This document shows positions 21,028 through 33,500 of a stretch of 64,000 bases of DNA, one piece after another; position 1 is the stretch's first letter; every line of letters begins with the position of its first letter. Made by a program: the position numbers and the translations under genes. Below the pieces are notes generated by a model. It saw only the letters and a program-made list of their open reading frames with translations. It did not search any database and was not told the origin of the DNA. This DNA comes from Owenia fusiformis (lineage: Eukaryota; Annelida; Polychaeta; Sabellida; Oweniidae), in assembly GCA_903813345.2 (NCBI GenBank), contig CAIIXF020000012.1, positions 13,934,932 to 13,998,931 of the forward strand. The letters run 5' to 3'.

Positions 21028-21740
21028 TATGTCACCGCAACAAGTGATGACATATTGTTTGTGGCGGCGGTCTGCGGTTGGTGTTCGGCGTCTAGACTGT
21101 AACGAATGACAGGTGGCCATGGTGATATGTTGCATATGCCTTGTGATAATCTATTCATCACATCTATGTTATTACATTTTTCCAATGGTTTTCAAAATTG
21201 CTTCTGGTGGATTTCAAGACCACGTGTTTGTACCTAACTCGTTCATTAATTCGTCAACTTTGAATGTGAACCTACCCCCCCCCCCCCCCTTTACGACCAT
21301 GGTCCATGAATACGATTTATAACATAGCATATTCGAGAAATAAGTCCCAGGTTTTGCTATTTTCAAACAATCCTTTTTAAAGTAATTAACGAAACTGACA
21401 ATCAAACGTCTCGTGATATTGCTAAGAGATTGGCTGCATTAGAAAGTACTTTACTTTTGTCGGACGTATGTACGTATGTAGTGTTTGAAGACATTAATTT
21501 ATTCAATGACACTGTTCTAATATCCATCCCAGAGGTAGAATTTACCCCACCTTATCAATCTACCACTGGTGAAAAAGATGCCAATAAAATTAGATTCAAG
21601 ATGGTTATTAAAGGATCCATGGCCCTGTACTACGAATGGACCAACAGAAGTTAAAGGATCCATGGCCCTGTACTACGAATGGACCAACAGATAGCCGGAC
21701 GGACGCTTAGTCGATCCCATATGCTCGCTATGTGAGACAA
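21028..21740. repeat. TGTCACC-family repeat and decayed mobile sequence
   Basis: Begins with TATGTCACCGCAACAAGTGATGACAT and a GGTGTTCGGC word; CAGGTGGCCATGGTGATATG follows. A C-run is at 21275-21290. The 74-codon ORF at 21430-21654 ends in a 42 bp tandem duplication (unit starting TTAAAGGATCCATGGCCCTG, 21609-21692) and has no recognised domain. The stretch looks like mobile-element residue. Confidence 0.4.
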
Positions 21741-22560
21741 AAAATGACAACAAATAAATATTTCCTATACTGTAAATACTAGCCATTTTATTTCATTAAT
21801 AACCAACAAAGTATTATATATTATAATATTATATAACATGTATATTAGACCTACATATTCTATCCATCTCTCTATGGAAAGTGTATTCCTAACCTGACTA
21901 AATAGTATAGAATAATCAAGTACATCACTATTAAGACCCTATGAGGTAATTGTTCGTTTAGCAGAATTATTTCTAAAAAACATTCTGGGACCATTGACCA
22001 GTCTTTTTCATATTTTTGCTGAATCACAAAATATGACAAAATGAAAAAACAATAACAAAATCTTTGGAAGGTATGATAAATGACTAGTACCTAATTGCTA
22101 ATGAGAAGGTTTTGACAAAAAATTCCCTTGTCCCTTCAATCCCTCTAGAAATATATTGGCCTCTGTATAAAACCCAATCCCTCATAGTAGATAACGTCTA
22201 TATTATTAAGTACAGGATATTATATATAATCCAAATAGGAGATCCTTTCAAGTTTTTGATAATTAATACAATATGAGACAAATGTGTGGTAATGTTGCAA
22301 TACTTTAATATGAAATATCATCATGCCAACAAAATATGAGATCTTATACAAGAATTCAATAAATAACCTTATAAATAGATATCCAATGGGTAAATCGTGA
22401 TACAATGTCACTTTGGACTAATATCTTGAACATTTTATCACCGTTTCAGATGATTTAACACAATCGCTTAGGCAGGGACAATAATATCACATCACAATTT
22501 TACAATTCAATTTCAGTTTTCACAACTCTGTTATTCATTCTCTACTATTCTTCCTTCAAG
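21741..22560. other. Intergenic AT-rich stretch
   Basis: Nothing recognised. Minus-strand ORFs are short and without domains. Confidence 0.3.
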
Positions 22561-22561
22561 A

Positions 22562-22640
22562 CCCTGGATCCCCCCCCTCCTTTATCTGCTTTAACAACAA
22601 CCTGTTGTAAAGTAGATAGGGGGGGGAGGTCCAGGGTTTT
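22562..22640. repeat. Hairpin with C-run and G-run arms
   Basis: ACCCTGGATCCCCCCCTCC pairs with GGGGGGGGAGGTCCAGGGT; the loop contains AACAACAACCTGTTGT. It could form a strong stem and is probably a MITE. Confidence 0.5.
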
Positions 22641-22987
22641 GAATCAAGACTAATTCTTCACATACATGTATATCTATCCAATTGTAGAGAGACACATTTA
22701 ATATAAACAGCAGTAACACATGTTGTAACCAGTTTTAATCCATTCACCATGGTAACCATACCATCTACGTCTATAAAAACATAATATTCACATGATTGTT
22801 CCTTTGTCCAATCAAAATGCTTGAAAATGGTAATATTCAATTTTGCAACTTCTACAAAATGATCTCAAAGAAAATATGGATGCATTACAGCATTATGGAT
22901 ACTTAGATGACTAAGAATAAAAATATCATGAATGTACAGCCTTTACTAAAAGAAGACCTATCAAACTTAATAAAAAGACTATAAGCT

Positions 22988-23250
22988 TTTGAATGATTTG
23001 AAGTGCAATACAGGATATATTCTGCTTGAGAAATTTTGTACTGGAACAAGAAGTCGAGTGGAAATACAGAATATCGAGAGCAGAATATATCCTGTATTGC
23101 ACTTCATTTCATTCTATAACGTTTTTATCGTATGATCTTACGCCAATACATTTTACCTAGGAAATAATCCCTTAGAAATATTCTGTATTCCCTGTATTGC
23201 TACTGAGATTGTCCCCTCCGTACCAATATTTTCTGTATTGCTCCGGAGAT
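22988..23250. repeat. Palindromic MITE, copy 2 (inverted relative to 5735-5945)
   Basis: TACAGGATATATTCTGCT at the left is inverted at AGCAGAATATATCCTGTA. Inside lies GAAGTCGAGTGG, the inverse of CACTCGACTTC in copy 1. The CGTTTTTATCG tail and TGTATTGCTACTGAGA block match copy 1 in reverse. Confidence 0.7.
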
Positions 23251-23518
23251 GATTAAAGGCCAGGGTCAATCTCAGTAGCAATACAGATTGGTACAGCACA
23301 AGAACTGACCAATCAGAAGGCTTTTATAGATCATAGGATAAAAGTATGTCTTGACTGAGCAACAAAAATGTCTGTATTAGCTATTTAATGTCTTTGGCAT
23401 CACAATAACTGGTACAATATTCATTTACTGGTCTATAATGCTGTGTGTATGACTAGTGACTTCCATTATAGAAAGTCAGTAAATGCAATATCTGTTACTA
23501 TGCCATACTTTTATTGTA

Positions 23519-23706
23519 CAGTAAAACCTGTATACAGTGAACACCTATGGAGCAACATATGTTCACTATAGTTAGGTGTTCAATACAGAGAGGAAATTTT
23601 ATACAGAACTCCATAGAGTACTGAGATACTGAGTGCTGAGATGAGGTGTTCACCAGACACAGGTGTTCACTTCGAGAGGTGTTCAATAATATAGGTTTTA
23701 CTGTAC
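23519..23706. repeat. TA-flanked MITE with CAGTAAAACCT ends
   Basis: TACAGTAAAACCTGTATACA at the left pairs with ATAGGTTTTACTGTA at the right. TA at both ends fits the Tc1/mariner/pogo superfamily. The inside repeats GGTGTTCA words. Confidence 0.55.
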
Positions 23707-23879
23707 TAGAATTGTAACAAAAACCTCAATTATGATTTATGGCATGTATGTCACTCAGATTTTTAATGTCCTTTGCTGAAGTTTATAACCTCTACAATTT
23801 TGATCTTTCAATAATGAACAGAATGGAATCGTCAGTCATATATTTAGCAGTTATGTCTCTATTATTGAATATTTGCCTG

Positions 23880-23935
23880 AGGTCTGTCATCAATATAGCC
23901 CGAGCTTGCGAGGGTTATATTGACGACGGACCAAA
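23880..23935. repeat. Hairpin GGTCTGTCATCAATATAGCCC
   Basis: GGTCTGTCATCAATATAGCC and its inverse GGTTATATTGACGACGGACC are separated by about 13 nt. Probably a small mobile repeat. Confidence 0.4.
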
Positions 23936-24591
23936 GATTGTCATGGTAAAAGGTTTGGCGGCTATACAGGACCTTCAGCTCCATTGACTTCAATACAAAT
24001 GCTTCGCTAGGTATGTAATACTTCACTATAAATCATAGAATCTTGATCTTTTATTCCTTAATTCCTTAATAGTTTTTCAACAGAAAATGATTACAATGAC
24101 ATCAAATTGTGTGACAGGGTGATATCAGTGGGTAATACAAATTCTGTATTCCATGGACGAAAATATAATACAAGTTGCATACGTATATACAATATATATA
24201 TATATAATATATTGTATAATACAAGTATAAATACAGGCTGTATATATTAACAGCATATGGCCCAATCAGATCACTAGAAATTGCACTGTCATTGAATAAT
24301 ACACCTGTCCCTTGTAGTTAATGTCTCCATTTATCTATACAATGACTCAATTCCTACAACTATTTTTCCCATAAATTTATATCTAATCATTGCTTTGTAA
24401 AGCCTATATATAAGGAGGACAATAATTCCTAGGAGATTTGTTACACTGGTCCTCCTTGATATAATATCAACACCACACCACTAATAGTATCTACGAATAG
24501 TATTCAGAGGTTAATCACATATTATCTTTTAAATTCTGTTGAATTTCCCATAATCCAAGAGAAGAAATCACATGACTGTTTCGGTATCCAA

Positions 24592-27500
24592 TCAAAATGC
24601 TTTTAACTGTGGAATGTTCTCATAGAGATCTAAGGATTCTGGGTTGGAATAGGCTCCTCTGTGTAAGATTTTCTCCCCATTCAATATTTTCCTTATTGCG
24701 ACCTCAACTTTCTTGCCACTTTGAGTATACTGAAAATAAATATGTTTACACTAAAAAATTAAAACAAACCATTCACATGCAAAATGTCACTACCTGCCAT
24801 TTGTTATATACACTGCCTGCCAAACACCAACAGCCAAACACCAATCACAATAAATTGGAGACTATAACAATATGTCCCCACTTCTGGTACTGACATAATT
24901 AAAACTATATCCTCCTTCAAACTCTATTTTTATAACCCCAATAATACCCCAATAATCATTTTTTACATTTAATGAAAAGCCAAAGTTTCTTTCAGTTGAG
25001 TAATAGGTACAAGCTGGGTGAGGTATTCCACAACAGGCTTAGAGCCTAGTGAGTACCCCAAAAATATGAGAAAATATTGTAATACAGAATATAATTGTTA
25101 TGAAAAATGTAAACATACACATAACTATGCATTGACATGCAAAATGTCACCACCATTTGTTACAGACGCCAACTGCCAACTGCTGATTGCCAACCACCGA
25201 TCACCAACAGCCATCACAAAAATTGAGACCATAACAATACATGCAATATGTCGCCACTTTTTGGTATTGACATAAAAATGATACTATAAATAATGATAAA
25301 AATGCAATATTTACTGGAATGTCAGCTATTTCTAGTATGAGACTAGGTACGTGTCGAGCTGATAACTGCATGCGGATATTTGCACGTAGCCTTGTGCATA
25401 AATCATCAGTAAACTCAACTTCAGGCACCATCTTTAAAAAGAGAACAACTCTCTCTTCAGAGCCATCTTTGGTCCTCTGACCCACACACACGCTATCTTG
25501 TATTTCCTTGTAAGCCTCAACTGAAATTGAAGAATTTAGTTCAGACCAACATTCTAGTTAAGATTTAAAATAAGAATGCAACAAGACTCACAGTGATGCA
25601 TATCTCACTTTGTCGAGCAAAATTACCGCTCGCTTGATATTGCACTTCTTCAAAATGTAATAAAAATATTATTGTACAGGTAAGGGCAAAATATCTCAAT
25701 CCCCTGGTAGGCCTAATAACAATACACTTTTTTCAGAGACCCGGTTGTTTTATTTAATTGCACTACAGCTCATGAGTCAAGTAATGGTCAAAATTATAAG
25801 TATTATCAGGAAACACAAGTACATACATGTAGTTTCTGACCTGGTCACCACAAATCAATGTATCTGATTGGTCGGTTTCAGTCATATGATTGCCATTGAT
25901 AATCATCTCGAATAGAAGTATAAATTGTAAGTTTTACTGATCATATTATCAAAAGAGAAAAAGATCCCTCACATTTGTTGTTGCTCGATGTTGAAAAATC
26001 CAGCACAATTATTTCATACCATATATTGTATAGGAGGTTTTTACTTCAACCAAGAACTTGTGAAGCAATTGTAGAAACTGTACAATAAGACTAACCTATG
26101 TTGTATATCTCTGCACTGCCAAATCTGACACCCTGTGGGTTAAGGGTGCCATCACTCCGTCCCTGCATTACAATGCCTCCAGTCTTAGGGTCTATGGTAC
26201 AATAGTCTCCATGCGCCCAAATACCTGAAATATTTCAAATAAAGTAAGATATATTGATGTAAGCTATGTTAAGGGTGCCATCACTCCTTCCCTGCATTAC
26301 AATGCCTCCAGTCTTAGGGTCTATGGTACAATAGTCTCCATGCGCCCAAATACCTGAAATATTTCAAATAAAGTAAGATATATTGATGTAAGCTATGTTA
26401 AGGGTGCCATCACTCCGTCCCTGCATTACAATGCCTCCAGTCTTAGGGTCTATGGTACAATAGTCTCCATGTGCCCAAATACCTGAAATATTTCAAATAA
26501 AGTAAGATATATTGATGTAAGCTATGTTAAGGGTGCCATCACTCCTTCCCTGCATTACAATGCCTCCAGTCTTAGGGTCTATGGTACAATAGTCTCCATG
26601 CGCCCAATTACCTGAAATATTTCAAATAAAGTAAGATATATTGATGTAAGCTATGTTAAGGGTGCCATCACTCCTTCCCTGCATTACAATGCCTCCAGTC
26701 TTAGGGTCTATGGTACAATAGTCTCCATGCGCCCAAATACCTGAAATATTTCAAATAAAGTAAGATATATTGATGTAAGCTATGTTAAGGGTGCCATCAC
26801 TCCTTCCCTGCATTACAATGCCTCCAGTCTTAGGGTCTATGGTACAATAGTCTCCATGCGCCCAAATACCTGAAATATTTCAAATAAAGTAAGATATATT
26901 GATGTAAGCTATGTTAAGGGTGCCATCACTCCTTCCCTGCATTACAATGCCTCCAGTCTTAGGGTCTATGGTACAATAGTCTCCATGCGCCCAAATACCT
27001 GAAATATTTCAAATAAAGTAAGATATATTGATGTAAGCTATGTTAAGGGTGCCATCACTCCTTCCCTGCATTACAATGCCTCCAGTCTTAGGGTCTATGG
27101 TACAGTAGTCTCCATGCGCCCAAATACCTGAAATATTTCAAATAAAGTAAGATATATTGATGTAAGCTATGTTAAGGGTGCCATCACTCCGTCCCTGCAT
27201 TACAATGCCTCCAGTCTTAGGGTCTATGGTACAATAGTCTCCATGCGCCCAAATACCTGAAATATTTCAAATAAAGTAAGATATATTGATGTAAGCTATG
27301 TTAAGGGTGCCATCACTCCGTCCCTGCATTACAATGCCTCCAGTCTTAGGGTCTATGGTACAATAGTCTCCATGCGCCCAAATACCTGAAATATTTCAAA
27401 TAAAGTAAGATATATTGATGTAAGCTATGTTAAGGGTGCCATCACTCCTTCCCTGCATTACAATGCCTCCAGTCTTAGGGTCTATGGTACAATAGTCTCC

Positions 27501-30500
27501 ATGCGCCCAAATACCTGAAATATTTCAAATAAAGTAAGATATATTGATGTAAGCTATGTTAAGGGTGCCATCACTCCTTCCCTGCATTACAATGCCTCCA
27601 GTCTTAGGGTCTATGGTACAGTAGTCTCCATGCGCCCAAATACCTGAAATATTTCAAATAAAGTAAGATATATTGATGTAAGCTATGTTAAGGGTGCCAT
27701 CACTCCGTCCCTGCATTACAATGCCTCCAGTCTTAGGGTCTATGGTACAATAGTCTCCATGCGCCCAAATACCTGAAATATTTCAAATAAAGTAAGATAT
27801 ATTGATGTAAGCTATGTTAAGGGTGCCATCACTCCGTCCCTGCATTACAATGCCTCCAGTCTTAGGGTCTATGGTACAATAGTCTCCATGCGCCCAAATA
27901 CCTGAAATATTTCAAATAAAGTAAGATATATTGATGTAAGCTATGTTAAGGGTGCCATCACTCCTTCCCTGCATTACAATGCCTCCAGTCTTAGGGTCTA
28001 TGGTACAATAGTCTCCATGCGCCCAAATACCTGAAATTCAGTTCAATAATATTTTACTACTACAGCACTCAAAATGCCATTGGCACTATTTCATGTGGTT
28101 TCTCTACAAATCAATAGTGAAGGTTTCGATTTGAAGAGGTAATGATTGGAGTTATCTTATATTTGACCATATATTACAGGCCCGTAGCCAGGGGGGGTTC
28201 GGAGGGTTCGGGCGAACCCCCCCCCCTGGACAAAATTTCTTTCAAAATCATGCAGTTTTTCACCATTCTGACTAATTTTTGAGTGATTTTTGGCCATATT
28301 TGCCAAAGTGAACCCCCCCTAGAATTTTTTAGAAAAACGAACCCCCCTTGGAAAATTCTGGCTACGGGCCTGTATTATATTATCTTATATTTGACCAAAA
28401 TGATCAAACCCCCTATGCTTAATATCTATAATCGTCTAAATGAGACATAAACATTTTGTGTATAACACAATGAATAAATAAATAATAATAAAAAAAATGA
28501 AACATATTTTGAAGACCAATCTTTTTTTAAAAGATTACCTTTAAACTTATTGAAGTATGCATTGTGATACTTCTTCCCTTCAGGGTCCTTCCAGAAGTAT
28601 GTTGGCATACATGGGAATGGTTTTGTGCAGACCAACTCGCCACTCTCTCCCCAAACTGCTTTACCTGTGAATTAAACAATGTGTCTTATTTAGTAACACT
28701 TTCAAATACAGGTACACATATTTAAATTCATAGGCATTTCTTTTAATACAGTAAAGCCTATAAAATAAAGGTGCTGAAGAACAGCGATATACTGTATTAG
28801 GTCTAAATACAGTTTAACACAGTAGCACATGTAAATAATGTAACACAACTGCAACACAGAGATGGGTGGCAATGTAGAGTAACACATCTCTAAAGGCAAA
28901 CAAAATACAGATAAACAGATCTAAAAAATACAGTGTTTCAATGTTTAAAGGACCATTAGACAAGTTGTATTGCATTGCATTATGGGATTGACTTACCCTC
29001 CTCTGACCAGCACTCTACTGCCATTCCCAGATTCCTGCCCTGGATCTGACCTCTGTAAACCGGTATAGTCCAGTTCTGACCAGCAAAACAGGATATCAGA
29101 TCTGTACCTCCTGGAGAACATAAATGAGGCATTAACATGCGAAATGTCACCACCTGCCATTTGTTACAGAGGCCAAACATCAATTGCCAAACAACAAACA
29201 CTGCCAATAAAAAAGTTGGAGATAATAACTTGTGGTGGTGACATAATTATGTCACTTCAATAAATGCAGATGAGAATTTTGCCATCATAACTCCAGGGAC
29301 ATCATCTGTCTTCTACTTGTGTGGTTGTCAAATCAAAATTTCATCATGGTAAGCCAAGCTTCTGCGATGCACAGTAAGGGAGATGCTATGACCATCAGAA
29401 TGTTAGAATGTTGGATTTTGATGAAAAGGTTCTATACTGTATTAATCAATGTTTTTGAGACTCAGGTAATAGGCCAATAAACATGTTCAAAAGAAATCAA
29501 TGGATTAAATGTACATGCATTAAAATCAGCTAGCTAAAAACAGGCTCATAACAGAGGCCCCAATATACATGCATACTCACCAGTTATAGACCCTACAAGA
29601 AGATCTTTCTTGACATCTTTGTACAGATAGTCATAAGTATCAGGCTTCAGTGGTGACCCAGTGGAGAGTATTGTATGTAAGGTCTTCATACTGTGACTTT
29701 CTGCAGGTTTTATCCCCCGCTCGTCATAAATAGCGAACAACTTTGCACTTCCCCCAAATATTGTCACACTGGAAATATGAATAAACAGTTTGGATGTTCA
29801 AAGTAACACAGTATGTGTCAGCGGAAAGAAGGGAAATGACCATATCTATTTATGGGTTAAATTCTACATTGAATTCAGTATCTAATTGGCACTGAATTTG
29901 TGAAAAACATTACAATAATTCAGTGCTGGTATTGAGTACCAAAATAACACCAAATTTTAGTGCCAACAACACAAAGTTGGTAATGATATAATACTCTCCA
30001 GTGATCTCCCAAGGATTTTTTCCCAGGTGGGTGCAAAATTCTCATTTTCACCATTCAGACCAAAATTGGTAGAAATATGCCAATTTTTCATGATTTTTCT
30101 CATTTTCAAGTGGGTGCAAATGGATTTTCAGGTGGGTGCAAGCCTATTTTCAAAATCTCAGGTGAGTGCTGCGCCCACTTGCTTTGATGCTGAGGAGACA
30201 CTGCTCTCTACTTTACTTACCCTAATCTATCTATGAGGTCCCAGATATAACTTGCTGTTGGTTTAACAGGAGAACCATCATAAAGTACAAGAGAGCAACC
30301 AATCGAGAGTGCTCCCACAAGCCAGTTCCACATCATCCAACCAGTTGTTGTGAAGTAAATGATGATGTCATCACGTGTTGTGTTGCCATGGATCTGATGT
30401 TCTTTGTTGTGCTGGATGAGGGTACCCTACAAATCACACATAGCCATGTTTTCATATGGAAAAGAGAGCTAAAAGAGGGGATTAAGCAAGGACTGAACTT

Positions 30501-33500
30501 CAATAATTGGGAGGTTGTGGGTTTGGTTCCTATCGAAGTGGAGTGACTTTTTAACATCAGCCCTTTAGCATAGGATTTGATCCTATGTTTCAGATTAACA
30601 ATAAAATGTAGTTAAGATTCTGATTTGCATGGAAATGTCATAAATCTAAATAGCTCATTCAAATATTAAAGAGAAATTGACTAAACTTAAAGATGAAAAA
30701 TTGTTTTAATACCACCTCTGTCACCCACGAATGCACCATTTTGCTCATATATGAAGTAAGCTCTCACCCCCGCAGAATGCACCATGCATTTTGGTGCCCC
30801 TGTTGTTCCGGAAGAGTACATTATAAATAAGGGGTGGTCAAATGGTAGTTGCTCAAATTCCAACTCAGGAGTTGATTCACCTTCTTTGCCAGTCTCTAGA
30901 AATTCTTTCAGTGTACAACTGCAAATAATTATAACAAAAACATTTTAGACTGACTACTCCATACTCCCAGATAATGTATGAACATTTATTGATTTTTAAA
31001 ATTAAAATCCACTCTCATTGAAGAATTTGCAGCTTAACATGGTGGACTTTTATAATTAATTGTGTTTGTGAATGTACATCAATATATTGACCAGGTCCTT
31101 ATAATGACCTGGTATCATATGTATAGTGCATCTCATATATGTTGGCCAGATTGTTTTTTACTGGGATCTCATAGGCTTAAAGAATAATTCAGAAGATGAG
31201 ACACCAAATTGGAAAATTTCAAAAAAGTGGCCACCTTTCAAAACGTTTCTTATGGTGCCTGCTTCCCCGTGACAGATTCGGCTCTTTATTTATAGCTGAG
31301 ATCTTCATCTTTCTATTTCTAAGAAGAACTTGTGAATCATATACGAAATTAAAGCTTAGTTTATAAGGTTTTTCACTCCACCCTTCATTAGTCTTGAGCT
31401 AGTATCGCTGTAGCCATAGCAACCAAAAACAACAACAGTTAATTAGTCTACACTTTAAATTATATCGAAATTCAAAATTAAACATTATAATCTAATTTCT
31501 CCAGAATTGTTGGTATGTAACAGAACACATAAAGGATACGCTTATTAAAAACATGTGTAAGAAATTATTGAAGAATACAAAGTCAGACTAACATATAAAA
31601 TAAAATCAATCTGACCCCATTCTTTTGAAATCAACAACACACAGTACAGGTCAATTACTTTGCACTCGTCTAAGTTATTCAGTTCAAAAGGCTAAAACAA
31701 CCATATTAATGTCAAGAAAATGTTGAACCTTTAAGTACTATTCACAGGGCAAAGTGTGTAGTTGTTTATAAGACTTTGTACATGTTATTGATTATACCTG
31801 TCATTGGTATAATGTTCATATGTCAACTATGCCTAGAATATAAAAAAAAATAAACTTTCCGTGTTTACATCACTATTCAAATGGATCTTTATATCCCTCT
31901 GAATTTCCTTTGATGTGATGAATTTAAATGAATCCAGCAATTCAATGTGGCCTTCCTAACAGTACAAACACAGCTAGCCATCAACTCATGTTTTATATTG
32001 TTATCATTATTTACCTTGAAGCTACATATATATCTTTTATTGACTCTTTAGATGTCATATCATGACATATTAGTCACTAAGGTAGAGCAGTTCTTCCCAT
32101 TGTCAAGTTGAAGAACTGGTATCTTTATCCTGGCTAGAACCATAGACAATTCTAGCCAGTGCCAGCCTTTTATCGAGTTAGCAGCACTCTACACCCCCAA
32201 AATGCAATCTGATTTTCGACGCCGTTTCGGTGCCAAATTTCGGTGAGGGACTGACTAGTCCGGTAGCAAATTTTGGTGTCGAAAGGTTTCGGTGCCGAAA
32301 CGGTGTCGAAACGGTGCCGGATCAGTGCCAAATTTTTTCGATGCCGAAACAGCGTCGAAATATATTGGCTGTGTAGTAATCGCCGGTATAGGTCAGCAGT
32401 TATAGGTCAAAGAAAAATCACAAGAAGTGCTGTGACCTGGGTTTGAACCCAAGACCTCTACTTTTCAGCCTGAAGCCAGACTTCCTGCTTTTCAGACCAA
32501 TAGACTGCCTACAGGTGATTTTTTGTAATCTTGATAAAAGTAATAAAAAAACATAAACCTCTTTTTGAAACTCTTACCTGTTTCTTATATCTGCAATATC
32601 CAGAGATTTATCATCCTCAACCACATAGGGAATTATAACAACCTTTTCTAGTTCAGGAAGACCTGAAAATTGAATTTTCATGTAGCGATAACAACAGTGA
32701 AAATACACCATAGTACCCCACACACACTAATTAGTCACAAACTTTAAAACTTGTTTTAAACACTTTCCTCTTATTGAATCATCATGAAATTTCACTAGGA
32801 CAAACTACGAGCAATTTATATATTTTCAAAGGCACTTTTTCTTTATTTACCAGGAATAACATTCATACTTCATATCAAATGAAATATGGTGTTTCAAAAA
32901 GTTTTCAATATACAATTGTAGACGTTTCTAGAGGCCAACTGGCAAAATTGTAATTGATACTGTAAACCATGAAAGTACTGTCAAACGAGGTCGAGTTCAA
33001 CAGTACTTTCAAGGTTTACATTTGGGGTATACAATTTGGTCAGTTGACCATATAGAGAGGTTAGCAATTGTTTTGTTAATTCGAAGAATATTATCATATA
33101 AAATGGTATATTTCACAAAAACAAAATTGATTGAAATAAAATCTTATCAGCAAAGATGCTAGTCGTCAGCATCAATATCTAGTTGTTCTAAACTTTACGT
33201 GATCATTGTAAAATTGAGAAACAATAGTGGTCAACAGTACAGAAGTGGTCACATTTGACCTGATTTTCAGCATCGGCGCCCTGCCGATGAGTATTTTGTT
33301 CAAAATTGAATACAAATACTCAATCGGCCAGGCGACGTAGTAAAAATCAGAGCAAATGTGACCACGGCATTAGATAAGTTCAGTTTGTTTGAAGTTTCCT
33401 ATCATCTAACACAAGAAAATATCAAAATAGATGCACAAATATAATTTTGTTGTTTTGAAAATCAGATAAACACAAATCATACCTTGAACTACTTGCTTTA

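Noticed and set aside
24597-24893. 98-codon + strand ORF
   Set aside because: Antisense shadow of the last AACS exon joined to a repeat.
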